A DNA stretch of 13,661 nt from Pseudomonadota bacterium (GCA_021783385.1 JAJXTX010000045.1:1-13661), one strand, 5' to 3'; shown: positions 6,352 through 13,661, counted from the first letter of the stretch. Numbers and translations are program-made. The notes: generated by a model not told the origin, from the sequence alone.

Positions 6352-7154
6352 GCCTGCAGCCGCTGAAGGTGTCGCTGGTGCAGGGCGCCACCCGCTGGCA
6401 CGACGCGCCGGCCAATCGCGACTACTACGGGGCACTGGCAAGCCAGGCGGCCGGCAGCGATCTGATCGTGCTGCCGGAGACCTTTCTCTCGGGCTTCAGC
6501 AACGACACCCGCGCCAGCGCCGAAGGCATGGACGGCGAGGGCGTGGCTTGGCTGCGCGCGCTGGCCGTCGAGCAGGACGCGGTGATCTGCGGCAGCCTGG
6601 CGATCCGCGAAAACGACACCGTCTACAACCGCCTGCTGTGGGCGCAGCCGGACGGCAGCTACGCGCAGTACGACAAGCGCCACCTGTTCCGCATGGCCGG
6701 CGAGCACACTCGCTACGGTGGCGGCAGCACGCGGCTGATCGTGGAACTGAAGGGCTGGCGCATCCTGCCGCAGGTCTGCTACGACCTGCGCTTTCCGGTG
6801 TGGTTGCGCAATCGCCGGCTGGCCTCGGCCAGCGGTGGGATGGACTATGACCTGGCGCTGTTCGTCGCCAACTGGCCGGCGCCGCGCCGGCAACCGTGGC
6901 GCACGCTGCTGCGCGCGCGGGCGATCGAAAACCTCAGCTACGTGATCGGCGTGAACCGGGTCGGCGTGGACGGCAACGAGTTGCCATATGCCGGCGACAG
7001 CGCGGTGATCGATCCGCTAGGCGAGCCACTGATCGAGCTCGGCGCGCAGGAGCAGGTGGTGACGCTGACGCTGGATCCGGCGCCGCTGCTGGCGCATCGC
7101 GAACGCTTTCCCGCCTGGATGGATGCCGACGGGTTTTCGCTCGATCCGGGCTGA
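6348..7154 (+). CDS. yafV: Omega-amidase, carbon-nitrogen hydrolase family (YafV-like)
   Basis: A 268-residue nitrilase-superfamily hydrolase (E. coli YafV is 256). The catalytic triad is complete: Glu44 in LPETF, Lys110 in YDKRHLF and Cys144 in QVCYDLRFPVW. The GRF-like stretches and MAGEH/YGGG around residues 116-126 fit the omega-amidase/YafV branch rather than true nitrilases. Such enzymes hydrolyse 2-oxoglutaramate (and 2-oxosuccinamate) to 2-oxoglutarate and ammonia. That reaction removes the by-product of glutamine transamination and pulls the transaminase reaction forward. The start chosen is GTG at 6348, which overlaps the aminotransferase stop as GTGA and gives a start typical of the family (SLQPLKVSLVQG). 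A longer in-frame reading beginning at 6207 overlaps the aminotransferase and is rejected. Translational coupling is the clearest evidence for a shared pathway. Confidence 0.92.
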   Translation: MSLQPLKVSLVQGATRWHDAPANRDYYGALASQAAGSDLIVLPETFLSGFSNDTRASAEGMDGEGVAWLRALAVEQDAVICGSLAIRENDTVYNRLLWAQPDGSYAQYDKRHLFRMAGEHTRYGGGSTRLIVELKGWRILPQVCYDLRFPVWLRNRRLASASGGMDYDLALFVANWPAPRRQPWRTLLRARAIENLSYVIGVNRVGVDGNELPYAGDSAVIDPLGEPLIELGAQEQVVTLTLDPAPLLAHRERFPAWMDADGFSLDPG

Positions 7155-7181
7155 GCCACGCCGCAGCCGAAGCCAGCGCCA

Positions 7182-7198
7182 GCGGCCCACCGGGCCGC
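7182..7198 (+). terminator. GC hairpin after the aminotransferase-amidase pair
   Basis: GCGGCCC and GGGCCGC form a perfect 7-bp stem with a 3-base loop, 27 bases after the amidase stop, followed by CCTTGCTTTGCT. The T-run is weak. It sits between convergent genes (amidase and rluB), so it may end transcription from either side. Confidence 0.5.
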
Positions 7199-7268
7199 CC
7201 TTGCTTTGCTGACGCGGTGCGTATGCGCCGCGCCAAACTGGCAGCAGCTGTCAGCCGCGGATGCAAGC

Positions 7269-8822
7269 TCAGCGGTTGCCGCCGCGGTTGCCGCCACGAC
7301 CCTGCGGGCGTCCACCGCCGCTGGGGCCGCCGTGGCCCTGCGGTCGAGCGCCACCCTGCGGCCGGTTGCCGCCCTGGCCCTGTGGCCGATTGCCACCCTG
7401 GCCTTGCGGACGTGGGTTGCCCTGGGCGTACGGCCGCGCGTTGCCATGGGCGGGCACGCCGTGGCCTTGCGGTCGACCGCTGGCAGCGGGGCGCCCACCG
7501 GCAGCGCGGTTGCCGTTGCCGGCCGCACGCGCGTCGCTGCCGAAGCCGGCATACGGGTTGCCGCCAATGCGAGGCTCACCGCCGCCGCGTGGGCCAAACG
7601 GCTTGCCGCCGGGCGGGCGACGATTGCCTGCCGCGGCGCCACCAGCGGCATTGCCACGCGGCCCACCGCCGGGACGGCCAGCGGCACCTTCGCGGCTTTC
7701 GCCAGCGAACCAGGTGCGCACCGAGGGCAGCTCCTGTCCTGGTGCGACACGCCGGCCCTTGCCGCCGCGGTTGCCGCCACCGGCACCGCGCTCGGGTCGC
7801 ACCACGTTGCCGTTGACTTCACGGCCAGGGCTGCGTGGCGGTTTGCGCCCGCGCATCGGCTCCTCGCGGATGCGATCGTAGGCGCGCAGCTCGCGCCCCT
7901 CGTCCTGACTGCCGGTCCAGGCTGTGCCGCTGCCGCGCTCGGGGCGATATTCGGTGACGCCGCGCGCGGCGCGCCGCTGGTGCAGCACCGGGCTCAGCGT
8001 GAGCACCGGCTGCGGTGCGCCCAGGCCGGTGGTCTGGCGCAGCTGCTTGATGGCTTCCGCCTCCAGCGGCTCGCAGTCACCGCGACGCAGCCCGCGCGGC
8101 AGCTCGATCTGGCCGTAGCGGATGCGCTTGAGGCGGCTGACCAGAAAGCCCTGCGAGTCCCACAGCCGGCGCACCTCGCGGTTGCGGCCCTCACGGATCA
8201 CCACGCGGAACCAGCTGTGGCTGCCGCCGCGGCTGATCACGGCGATCTCGTCGAAGCGCGCCGGGCCGTCTTCCAGCTCCACGCCAGCCTTGAGCTTCTC
8301 GATGATGTCGTCGGGCACTTCGCCATGCACGCGGCACAGGTACTCGCGCTCCAGCCCGCTCTTCGGATGCATCAGCGCGTTGGCCAGCTCGCCATCGGTG
8401 GTCAGCAGCAGCAGGCCGGTGGTGTTGATGTCGAGCCGGCCCACCGCGACCCAGCGTGCGCCCTTCAGGCGCGGCAGCTGCTCGAACACGGTCGGGCGGC
8501 CTTCCGGATCGTCGCGTGTGGTGAGCACGCCTTCGGGCTTGTGGTAAACCAGCACTTCGGTCTCGTCGCGGCTGTCGGTGGCGACGACGAACTGCTTGCC
8601 GTCGAGCACCACGCGGTCGCCGGCATGCACGCTGGTGCCGATGCCGGCGGGGCTGCCATTGAGCTCGACTTCGCCGGCCAGGATGCGCTGCTCCAGCATG
8701 CGGCGTGAGCCCAGCCCCGCATTGGCCAGCACCTTGTGCAGGCGCTCCTCCAGCAGAGCGGTGGTGGTATCGGTGCGCACGTCGCGCTTCAGGGACAGAA
8801 CGGTTTTTTGCGGCGCAGTCAT
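7269..8822 (-). CDS. rluB: 23S rRNA pseudouridine synthase RluB with long Gly/Arg-rich tail
   Basis: A 517-residue protein, against 291 in E. coli RluB. Residues about 25-70 are an S4 RNA-binding domain (RLHKVLANAGLGSRRMLEQR). Residues about 90-268 are the RsuA/RluB-type synthase domain, with catalytic Asp131 in GRLDINTTGLLL, preceded by HKPEGVL and followed by EREYLCRV and REGRNREVRRLWDS. The family converts U2605 of 23S rRNA (E. coli numbering) to pseudouridine during 50S assembly. Residues 269-517 are a basic low-complexity extension rich in G, R, P, N and Q, with repeated RPQG units near the end. The ATG at 8822 overlaps the scpB stop (ATGA) and has GAGGAG eight bases upstream. The scpA-scpB-rluB order is common in proteobacteria. 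The catalytic core is complete; the tail is probably disordered and RNA-binding (inference). Confidence 0.95.
   Translation of the reverse strand: MTAPQKTVLSLKRDVRTDTTTALLEERLHKVLANAGLGSRRMLEQRILAGEVELNGSPAGIGTSVHAGDRVVLDGKQFVVATDSRDETEVLVYHKPEGVLTTRDDPEGRPTVFEQLPRLKGARWVAVGRLDINTTGLLLLTTDGELANALMHPKSGLEREYLCRVHGEVPDDIIEKLKAGVELEDGPARFDEIAVISRGGSHSWFRVVIREGRNREVRRLWDSQGFLVSRLKRIRYGQIELPRGLRRGDCEPLEAEAIKQLRQTTGLGAPQPVLTLSPVLHQRRAARGVTEYRPERGSGTAWTGSQDEGRELRAYDRIREEPMRGRKPPRSPGREVNGNVVRPERGAGGGNRGGKGRRVAPGQELPSVRTWFAGESREGAAGRPGGGPRGNAAGGAAAGNRRPPGGKPFGPRGGGEPRIGGNPYAGFGSDARAAGNGNRAAGGRPAASGRPQGHGVPAHGNARPYAQGNPRPQGQGGNRPQGQGGNRPQGGARPQGHGGPSGGGRPQGRGGNRGGNR
7287..7412 (-). repeat. Coding repeats of RPQG units in the RluB tail
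   Basis: Residues 471-512 of RluB hold five RPQG units: RPQGQGGN twice in tandem (471-478, 479-486), then RPQGGA (487-492), RPQGHGG (493-499) and, after a short Gly-Ser linker, RPQGRGGN (505-512). At the DNA level this is a degenerate GC-rich tandem repeat of about 24 bases that could change length by slippage. Confidence 0.75.
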
Positions 8823-9583
8823 GCGCGGTACTCCTCGGTATCTTGCTCGGCGGCGTCGGGTTCGACGTCGGCGCGGTTCGCTGCCTCATCGGCAGTGTCT
8901 GGGGTGGTTTCGGTGTGGGGCGGAACGTCGCCGGGCAGGCTGGCGGCATGCTCGTCGGTGGCGCCGTCCCATGGCAGTTCCTCGTCCGGATCGAGTGGCA
9001 GGTCACGCACGATGCGCGCCGGCAGCGGGGTCTGGTCGAAGCGCAGCTGCGGGTCTTCCATGTCGCGGATTTCGGACAGCGGCGGCAGCTGGTCCAGCGA
9101 TTTCAGGTTGAAGTAGTCGAGAAACGCCCGGGTGGTACCGAACAGCGCCGGCTTGCCGGGCACGTCGCGGTAGCCAACCACGCGGATCCATTCGCGCTCC
9201 TCCATCGTCTTGATGATGTTGGAAGACACCACCACGCCGCGGATCTGTTCGATCTCGGGGCGGGTGATCGGCTGGCGGTAGGCAATCAGCGCCAGCGTTT
9301 CGAGCAGCGCCCGCGAATAGCGGCTGGGCTTCTCGGTCCACATCCGCGTGATCCACGGATGCACGTCCTGGCTCACCTGATAGCGGAAGCCGGAGGCCAC
9401 CTCGCGCAGCTCGACGCCGCGGCCGGCGCAGTCGGCAGCCAACGCTTCCAGCGCCCGCGCGATCTGCTCGTGCGCGACCTCGTCGGCTTCGTTGAACAGG
9501 TCGCCCAGCTGATGCACGGTCATCGGCTGGCTGGAGGCCAGCAGGGCGGCCTCGATGATGGGTTTGAGTTGCTCGATCTGCAT
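8819..9583 (-). CDS. scpB: Segregation and condensation protein B
   Basis: A 254-residue kleisin-associated protein that binds ScpA and, with SMC, forms a condensin-like complex for chromosome compaction and segregation. Two winged-helix domains are visible: about residues 1-75 (IEQLKPIIEAALLASSQPM, the ScpB signature) and 80-165 (YSRALLETLALIAYRQPITR, RGVVVSSNIIKTMEEREWI). The family core ends near residue 195. A further 55 or so residues are strongly acidic and Thr/Pro-rich (DPDEELPWDG to EQDTEEYRA). The ATG at 9583 is chosen because the protein then begins MQIEQLKPIIEAALLAS, as the family does; a TTG at 9610 would overlap the scpA stop but lacks an SD. The gene overlaps rluB by ATGA. SMC itself is not in the window. 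Confidence 0.93.
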   Translation of the reverse strand: MQIEQLKPIIEAALLASSQPMTVHQLGDLFNEADEVAHEQIARALEALAADCAGRGVELREVASGFRYQVSQDVHPWITRMWTEKPSRYSRALLETLALIAYRQPITRPEIEQIRGVVVSSNIIKTMEEREWIRVVGYRDVPGKPALFGTTRAFLDYFNLKSLDQLPPLSEIRDMEDPQLRFDQTPLPARIVRDLPLDPDEELPWDGATDEHAASLPGDVPPHTETTPDTADEAANRADVEPDAAEQDTEEYRA

Positions 9584-9606
9584 GGCCTTGGATGTGCTGC
9601 CGATTC

Positions 9607-10539
9607 TCAATGGTGGCCGCTGGGTGCGGCGGTGGTTGCCCGTACGGCCGACGCGTCGGCGGCGGGCTCGATCGCGGCGTCGGGGTGGCTGGCGCTGGCC
9701 TTGATGTAGATCGGACCGAGTGGCTCTTCCTGCACGATCTCCACCAGCATTTCCTTGGCCAGCTCGAGCATCGCCAGAAACGTCACCACGATGCCGGGGC
9801 GGCCTTCGGCCAGGTCAAACAGGGTCTCGAAGCGGTGGAAGCCGCCGTCGTCCAGCCGGCTCAGCAGATCACCCATGCGCTGGCGCACGCTGAGCGCCTC
9901 GCGCTTGATCGCGTGGTGCCCGAACAGCTCGGCCCGGTGCATCACGTCCTTCAGCGCCAGCAGCAGCTCGCTCAGCTCCAGCGGCGGGGGCAGCCGCACG
10001 ACGTTGCGCTCGCCCACTTCGGCATGTGCCACGGCGGTGTCGCGTTCGAGCCGCGGCAGTGCCTCGATGTCTTCGGCCGCCCGCTTGAAGCGTTCGTATT
10101 CCTGCAGGCGCCGCACCAGTTCGGCGCGCGGATCGTCCTCCAGTCCTTCTTCCATCGGCGGTCGCGGCAGCAGCAGCCGCGACTTGATCTCGGCCAGGAT
10201 CGCGGCCATCAGCAGGTATTCGGCGGCCAGCTCCAGCCGCATCACATCGCGCATCAGCTCGATGTAGGTCATGTATTGCCGGGTGATCTCGGCGACCGGA
10301 ATATCCAGTATGTCGAGGTTCTGCCGGCGAATCAGGTAGAGCAGCAGATCCAGCGGCCCCTCGAACGCCTCCAGGATGACCTCCAGCGCATCCGGCGGGA
10401 TGTAGAGATCCTGCGGCATCTGCAGCATCGGCTGGCCGCGCACGATGGCCAGCGGCATTTCCTGCTGTTGCGGTACCGACGCAAAGGCATCCTGCGGTGC
10501 GGCGACCAGGCTCGGTGGCTCGACTGGCTCAGTGCTCAT
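9607..10539 (-). CDS. scpA: Segregation and condensation protein A (kleisin)
   Basis: A 310-residue kleisin that bridges the SMC heads and recruits ScpB. The N-terminal SMC-neck-binding region reads LEAFEGPLDLLLYLIRRQNL followed by DILDIPVAEITRQYM. A middle helical, charged part (LAAEYLLMAAILAEIKSRLL, then YERFKRAAEDIEAL) follows, and a C-terminal winged helix (IVVTFLAMLELAKEMLVEIV) ends near residue 280. About 50 residues precede the family start and about 30 Ala-rich residues follow the core. The start is the ATG at 10539, which has no good SD of its own; the codon before it is TTG (10542). A 7-codon reading frame with an AAGG SD starts at 10552 and overlaps this start. The gene heads the scpA-scpB-rluB operon, with 23 nt to scpB, and no clear promoter is visible upstream. 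Confidence 0.92.
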   Translation of the reverse strand: MSTEPVEPPSLVAAPQDAFASVPQQQEMPLAIVRGQPMLQMPQDLYIPPDALEVILEAFEGPLDLLLYLIRRQNLDILDIPVAEITRQYMTYIELMRDVMRLELAAEYLLMAAILAEIKSRLLLPRPPMEEGLEDDPRAELVRRLQEYERFKRAAEDIEALPRLERDTAVAHAEVGERNVVRLPPPLELSELLLALKDVMHRAELFGHHAIKREALSVRQRMGDLLSRLDDGGFHRFETLFDLAEGRPGIVVTFLAMLELAKEMLVEIVQEEPLGPIYIKASASHPDAAIEPAADASAVRATTAAPSGHH

Positions 10540-10552
10540 CAATGCATGTCAT
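10529..10552 (-). promoter_or_regulatory. Possible 7-codon leader frame overlapping the scpA start
   Basis: An ATG at 10552, preceded by AAGG at about 7 nt, opens a frame encoding MTCIDEH. It stops with TGA at 10529, eight bases inside scpA. Ribosomes ending there could re-start at the scpA ATG (10539), which lacks its own SD. This may be chance. Confidence 0.25.
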
Positions 10553-11542
10553 GGGGCCGCCTTCAGCGGCTGGCAGTGCGTTCAACGCGATCGGATCGGT
10601 TCGTTCAGCGGCGCCATCCGAAGCAGTCTGCGTGCTCGGAGTGCGGCGGTGATGCGGCATTACCGGATGAAACGTGTCTGTACATCTTCAACCAAGGTGC
10701 ATCGGGCACCCCGTGGCACAAAGGGCATGATGAAGCCACGCAATGATGGTTCGATCAGGCAAGTCGTGCCGACCGCTGTGCGCAGGATCCGGGTTGTCAG
10801 CCACAGTGACTGTGCGGGTCAGGCATCTCATGCAGACATGCCGGTGACGGTTGGAGCGGACGGTTCGAGAGCATTCGGTGGTTGCCACCGGTGGTCGGAG
10901 CTGACCAACACACGGCTATCAGTGGAACCACGCAAGGCGAAGAGTAGCCGCTGACCGCCGACAAGTCCAGCAGCACGCTGCGCGAGTTCGGGGTCGCGAA
11001 TGACGTTCGATCGGGTAGCGGATCACTGCGGGAGGATTTCAACTTCGGATTCGCCGCAGGCACAATGCACCGGTTGGAAATTCGCGCCGTCGTTCGACCT
11101 GGCCGCTGCGTGCACAGGTTCATCCATGGGAGTCATGTGACCCAATCTGTCGGTCTTGTACACGTGAGGGGCAGACACGATCAGCACGCTGGTCATGCTT
11201 GGCTGTCCGACGCGCCTCCTCGCATGCGCCGGCCGCACAGGGCGCAGCGCAGCGGGATCGCAGCCACGGCGATTTGTGCGCGGCAACCGGCATATCAGCG
11301 GCGTTTTGCGGCCGCCCGCAGCTCCGCGCGAAAGCTGGCATGCTGATTGCTTTGGACATCACGGCAGGCCGCATCTTCACAAGACATTGATAGACCGCGA
11401 CCTGCAACACAGCGCATGCGCCAGCAGCAAGGCGATACGCCGGGGGCGTGCCGTCTGGCTGAGGCATGATGCAGCAGAAAAGTTTCAGGATGGTGGCACC
11501 CGTGCGGATGGCAGGTGCAGACCCGACAGGATGATAACGACG
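10540..11542. other. About 1 kb without a convincing gene
   Basis: I see no family-like protein on either strand between scpA and the PilZ gene. Sample blocks have lower GC (34 of 60 at 10681-10740, 31 of 60 at 11341-11400) than a gene block such as 5701-5760 (43 of 60). The reading frames are short and of biased, patchwork composition. The least unlikely is a 57-residue minus-strand frame at 11023-11196 (beginning MTSVLIVSAPHVYKT, ending CACGESEVEILPQ), which has no SD at its ATG. Small palindromes occur, such as CACAGTGACTGTG at 10802-10814. No tRNA, transposase remnant or inverted terminal repeat is recognisable. The stretch must hold the promoters of scpA and pilZ, but none is clear enough to mark. 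Confidence 0.6.
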
Positions 11543-11911
11543 ATGACAACCGACAAGAATGGACAGCGTAGTGGTGCGGCAGAGCAGCTGCGTCCGGCAC
11601 GCATGCAGATCGAGACCACCGTCCTGATGAGCCATCATGGCGAGTCGCATCCGACCGAACTGGTCGATATCTCCGCGACCGGCGCCCTGTTGCGACGCCC
11701 GCTCGGCTGGTCCGGCGAGACCGGGCAGAGCTGGGTGCTCGACATGATCTTCGGGCATAACCTGCACATTCACCTGGAAGCGGTGGTCGCACGCATTTCC
11801 GACCACCACATCGGCTTTTCCTACAGCCGCATACCCGAGGACAAGCAGGTGCCGCTGTGGAACCTGCTGGGCGGCTATGCCGATATTCTGGAGTACTGGA
11901 AAGACGGCTGA
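11543..11911 (+). CDS. Small PilZ-domain protein
   Basis: A single-domain protein of 122 residues. The PilZ beta-barrel spans about residues 16-105: LRPARMQIETTV, then VDISATGALLRRP with the conserved DxSxxG box (Asp42, Ser44, Gly47), VLDMIFGHNLHIHLEAVVAR and HHIGFSYSRI. PilZ proteins bind cyclic di-GMP and relay it to motility, pili or exopolysaccharide systems. The first binding motif, normally RxxxR, reads LRPAR here (16-20), so its first Arg is replaced by Leu and binding is uncertain. A C-terminal helix (QVPLWNLLGGYADILEYW) follows. The start at 11543 is preceded by AGGA at 11 nt; another ATG at 11531 is in frame but has no room for an SD. The gene is convergent with fadD. Its partner cannot be told from the neighbours. 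Confidence 0.85.
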   Translation: MTTDKNGQRSGAAEQLRPARMQIETTVLMSHHGESHPTELVDISATGALLRRPLGWSGETGQSWVLDMIFGHNLHIHLEAVVARISDHHIGFSYSRIPEDKQVPLWNLLGGYADILEYWKDG

Positions 11912-11935
11912 CCGGGGCCGTCCGCCGCCGATGCA

Positions 11936-11958
11936 CGCGCCCGCCGATGGCGGGCGCG
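11936..11958. terminator. Hairpin between convergent pilZ-like gene and fadD
   Basis: CGCGCCCGCC (11936-11945) and GGCGGGCGCG (11949-11958) make a perfect 10-bp stem with a 3-base loop, in the 53-bp gap between the two stop codons. A short GTGGTTT follows on the plus strand and no T-run on the minus. It is placed to work as a shared terminator. Confidence 0.6.
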
Positions 11959-11964
11959 GTGGTT

Positions 11965-13647
11965 TCAGACCGCAGTCTTTTTTTCGTCGCGCAGCTCGCG
12001 GCGCAGGATCTTGCCCACGTTGCTCTTCGGCAGCTCATCGCGGAACTCGATCAGCTTCGGACGCTTGTAGCCGGTGAGGTTCTCGCGGCAGAACTGCCTG
12101 ATCTCGTCCTCGGTGAGCTGCGGATCCTTGCGCACCACGTAGAGTTTCACCGTCTCGCCGGAATGCTCATCGGGAACACCCACCGCGGCCACCTCGAGCA
12201 CGCCGGGGTGCTGCATCACGGCATCCTCGACCTCGTTCGGATAGACGTTGAAGCCGGACACCAGGATCATGTCCTTCTTGCGGTCGACGATGTACAAATA
12301 ACCGAGCTGATCCATCCTGGCGATGTCGCCGGTATGCAGCCAGCCGTCGTCACCAAGCACCTTCGCGGTCTCGTCCGAACGCTGCCAGTAACCCTTCATC
12401 ACCTGCGGCCCGCGTACCATCAGCTCGCCGGCTTCGCCGATCGGCAGCGGTTGCCCATCCTCCGACCATATCGCCACCTCGGTGGAGGGCAGCGGCAGAC
12501 CGATCGAGCCGTTGTATTCCTTCAGATCCAGCGGATTGATGCATACCGCCGGGGAGGTTTCAGTGAGTCCGTAGGCTTCGGCGAGGGTACAGCCAGTCAC
12601 CTTCTTCCAGCGTTCGGCGACCACGCGTTGCACGGCCATGCCACCGCCCAGGGACAGGTGCAGCCGCGAGAAATCCAGCTCGGCAAATCCGGGCGTGTTG
12701 AGCAGCCCATTGAACAGCGTGTTGACGCCGGTGAGGGCGGTGAAGCCGGATTGTTTCAGCTCCTTGACGAACCCCGGCATGTCACGCGGATTGGTGATCA
12801 GCCAGTTCAGGCCGCCCAGGCGGGTGAACACCAGCCCGTTCGCGGTCAGCGAAAAGATGTGATAAAGCGGCAGCGCGGTGATGATCACTTCCTCGCCCGG
12901 CCTGGTGTTTTTGCCGATCCATGCGCCTGCCTGCAGCATGTTCGCCACCATGTTGCCATGCGTCAGCATCGCGCCCTTGGCCACGCCGGTGGTGCCGCCG
13001 GTGTACTGCAGGAAAGCGATATCGTCGTGCCCGAGCTGCACCGGCACCAGCGGGTATGCCGCGCCGCGTGACAGCGCGTCGCGAAAGCGCACGGCGTGCG
13101 GCAGATCGAATGCGGGTACCAGCTGCTTGACATGCCTGAGCATGAAGTTGACCAGCGATCCCTTCGGAAAGCCCAGCAGATCACCGATGCCGGTGGTGAT
13201 GATGTGCTCGACGTGCGTCTCGGCCACCACCTGCTGCAGCGTTGCGGCGAAGTTGTCCAGCACCACAATGGCCTTGGCGCCGGCATCTTCCAGCTGATGC
13301 TTCAGTTCGCGCGCGGTGTACATCGGATTGGTATTGACCACCACCAGGCCGGCACGCAGCGCGCCGAACAACGCGATCGGGTACTGCAGCACGTTGGGCA
13401 GCATGATCGCGATGCGGTCGCCCTTGCCGAGCTTGAGCACGCCGGTGAGGTAGCCGGCGAACTGGCGGCTCATCGTGTCGATCTGTCCGTAGCTGAGCTG
13501 GTGGCCGAAATTGGCAAACGCCGGCCGGTCGTGGAAACGTTCGAACGCTTCCTCCAGTACGGCGGGTACCGAGGCATAGGCAAGGAGGTCGATCTGCTCG
13601 GCTACGCCGGCCGGATACTGCGCCAGCCACGGACGTTCATTGCTCAT
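11965..13647 (-). CDS. fadD: Long-chain fatty-acid-CoA ligase
   Basis: A 560-residue AMP-forming synthetase, almost exactly the length of E. coli FadD (561). It activates long-chain fatty acids with ATP and CoA at the inner membrane for beta-oxidation. Visible motifs are the ATP/AMP signature [12 protein letters not shown] (215-226), the adenine-binding YGLTETSP (359-366), the WLHTGD hinge-side motif (436-441), [20 protein letters not shown] (455-474, covering the fatty-acyl signature), and catalytic Lys546 in [10 protein letters not shown] near the C-terminus. The N-terminal residues about 20-110 match the FadD N-domain ([20 protein letters not shown]). The ATG at 13647 has AGGGAA (13655-13660) seven bases upstream, and the window ends just beyond, so its promoter and any FadR-type operator are not visible. 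All motifs are intact. Confidence 0.96.
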   Translation of the reverse strand: MSNERPWLAQYPAGVAEQIDLLAYASVPAVLEEAFERFHDRPAFANFGHQLSYGQIDTMSRQFAGYLTGVLKLGKGDRIAIMLPNVLQYPIALFGALRAGLVVVNTNPMYTARELKHQLEDAGAKAIVVLDNFAATLQQVVAETHVEHIITTGIGDLLGFPKGSLVNFMLRHVKQLVPAFDLPHAVRFRDALSRGAAYPLVPVQLGHDDIAFLQYTGGTTGVAKGAMLTHGNMVANMLQAGAWIGKNTRPGEEVIITALPLYHIFSLTANGLVFTRLGGLNWLITNPRDMPGFVKELKQSGFTALTGVNTLFNGLLNTPGFAELDFSRLHLSLGGGMAVQRVVAERWKKVTGCTLAEAYGLTETSPAVCINPLDLKEYNGSIGLPLPSTEVAIWSEDGQPLPIGEAGELMVRGPQVMKGYWQRSDETAKVLGDDGWLHTGDIARMDQLGYLYIVDRKKDMILVSGFNVYPNEVEDAVMQHPGVLEVAAVGVPDEHSGETVKLYVVRKDPQLTEDEIRQFCRENLTGYKRPKLIEFRDELPKSNVGKILRRELRDEKKTAV

Positions 13648-13661
13648 GCTTGGGTTCCCTG

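Noticed and set aside
4996..6441. 481-residue minus-strand open frame
   Set aside because: Arg/His/Gln-rich shadow across the lysR end and the aminotransferase gene, with no domain-like pattern.
7287..7412. Repeats that might suggest a CRISPR array or VNTR in non-coding DNA
   Set aside because: The repeats are in frame within RluB, encode RPQG units, vary between copies and have no spacers of constant length.
7206..8708. 500-residue plus-strand open frame
   Set aside because: It is antisense to rluB, whose catalytic motifs and start are unambiguous; the Ala-rich composition mirrors the Gly/Arg repeats.
9584..9610. TTG start of scpB overlapping the scpA stop
   Set aside because: No SD precedes it and the extra nine residues are unlike the family start; the ATG at 9583 gives a typical N-terminus.
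9592..10746. 384-residue plus-strand open frame
   Set aside because: Antisense to scpA, with low-complexity Gln/His/Arg content and no SD or motif.
11023..11196. Small minus-strand protein of 57 residues in the orphan gap
   Set aside because: Codon use is not absurd, but there is no SD at the ATG and no family I recognise, so it is mentioned only inside the gap entry.
11120..11809. 229-residue minus-strand open frame over the orphan gap and pilZ
   Set aside because: Half of it is antisense to the PilZ domain, the rest is patchwork with many Cys/His/Pro, and there is no SD.
11857..13071. 404-residue plus-strand open frame
   Set aside because: It runs opposite fadD, which carries all AMP-ligase motifs; the composition is shadow-like.

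Overview
The window is high-GC bacterial chromosome, most likely gammaproteobacterial and of the Xanthomonadales (Rhodanobacteraceae/Xanthomonadaceae). That placement is an inference from the protein flavour, the scpA-scpB-rluB cluster with a long Gly/Arg-rich RluB tail, an E. coli-length FadD, and a YtrA-type GntR operator resembling one I remember from Xanthomonas. I see no phage, insertion sequence, CRISPR array, tRNA or rRNA. Most of the window is ordinary chromosomal content, with a few features that deserve a second look.

Region 1 (1-2710, minus strand) is a four-gene operon: a small exported protein of unknown function, a YtrA-subfamily GntR repressor, an ABC ATPase and an ABC-2 type permease. 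The genes are 3 nt apart or overlap by ATGA, and each has a clear Shine-Dalgarno (SD) sequence. A good sigma-70 promoter precedes the first gene, and its -10 box lies inside a 24-bp inverted repeat, which suggests autorepression by the GntR protein. A 12-bp perfect hairpin closes the operon at the left edge.

Region 2 (2711-5134) holds a decayed C-terminal remnant of a YtcJ-like amidohydrolase that still has its terminator. It lies directly behind an FMN-dependent azoreductase/quinone reductase gene (azoR). azoR is divergent from a CrgA-type LysR regulator gene, and the shared 112-bp gap contains a perfect 9-bp inverted repeat.

Region 3 (5203-7198, plus strand) is a translationally coupled pair: a YbdL-like PLP aminotransferase and a YafV-like omega-amidase (GTGA overlap). 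Together they fit transamination of a keto acid such as 4-methylthio-2-oxobutanoate with glutamine, followed by hydrolysis of the 2-oxoglutaramate by-product, i.e. the last step of methionine salvage.

Region 4 (7269-10539, minus strand) is the condensin-partner and ribosome-modification operon scpA-scpB-rluB. ScpB has an acidic tail, and RluB has a roughly 250-residue basic low-complexity tail with RPQG repeats.

Region 5 (10540-11542) is about 1 kb without a convincing gene and with lower GC than its surroundings.

Region 6 (11543-13661) has a small PilZ-domain protein whose first c-di-GMP motif is degenerate. It is convergent with fadD (long-chain acyl-CoA synthetase), and a 10-bp GC hairpin lies between them.
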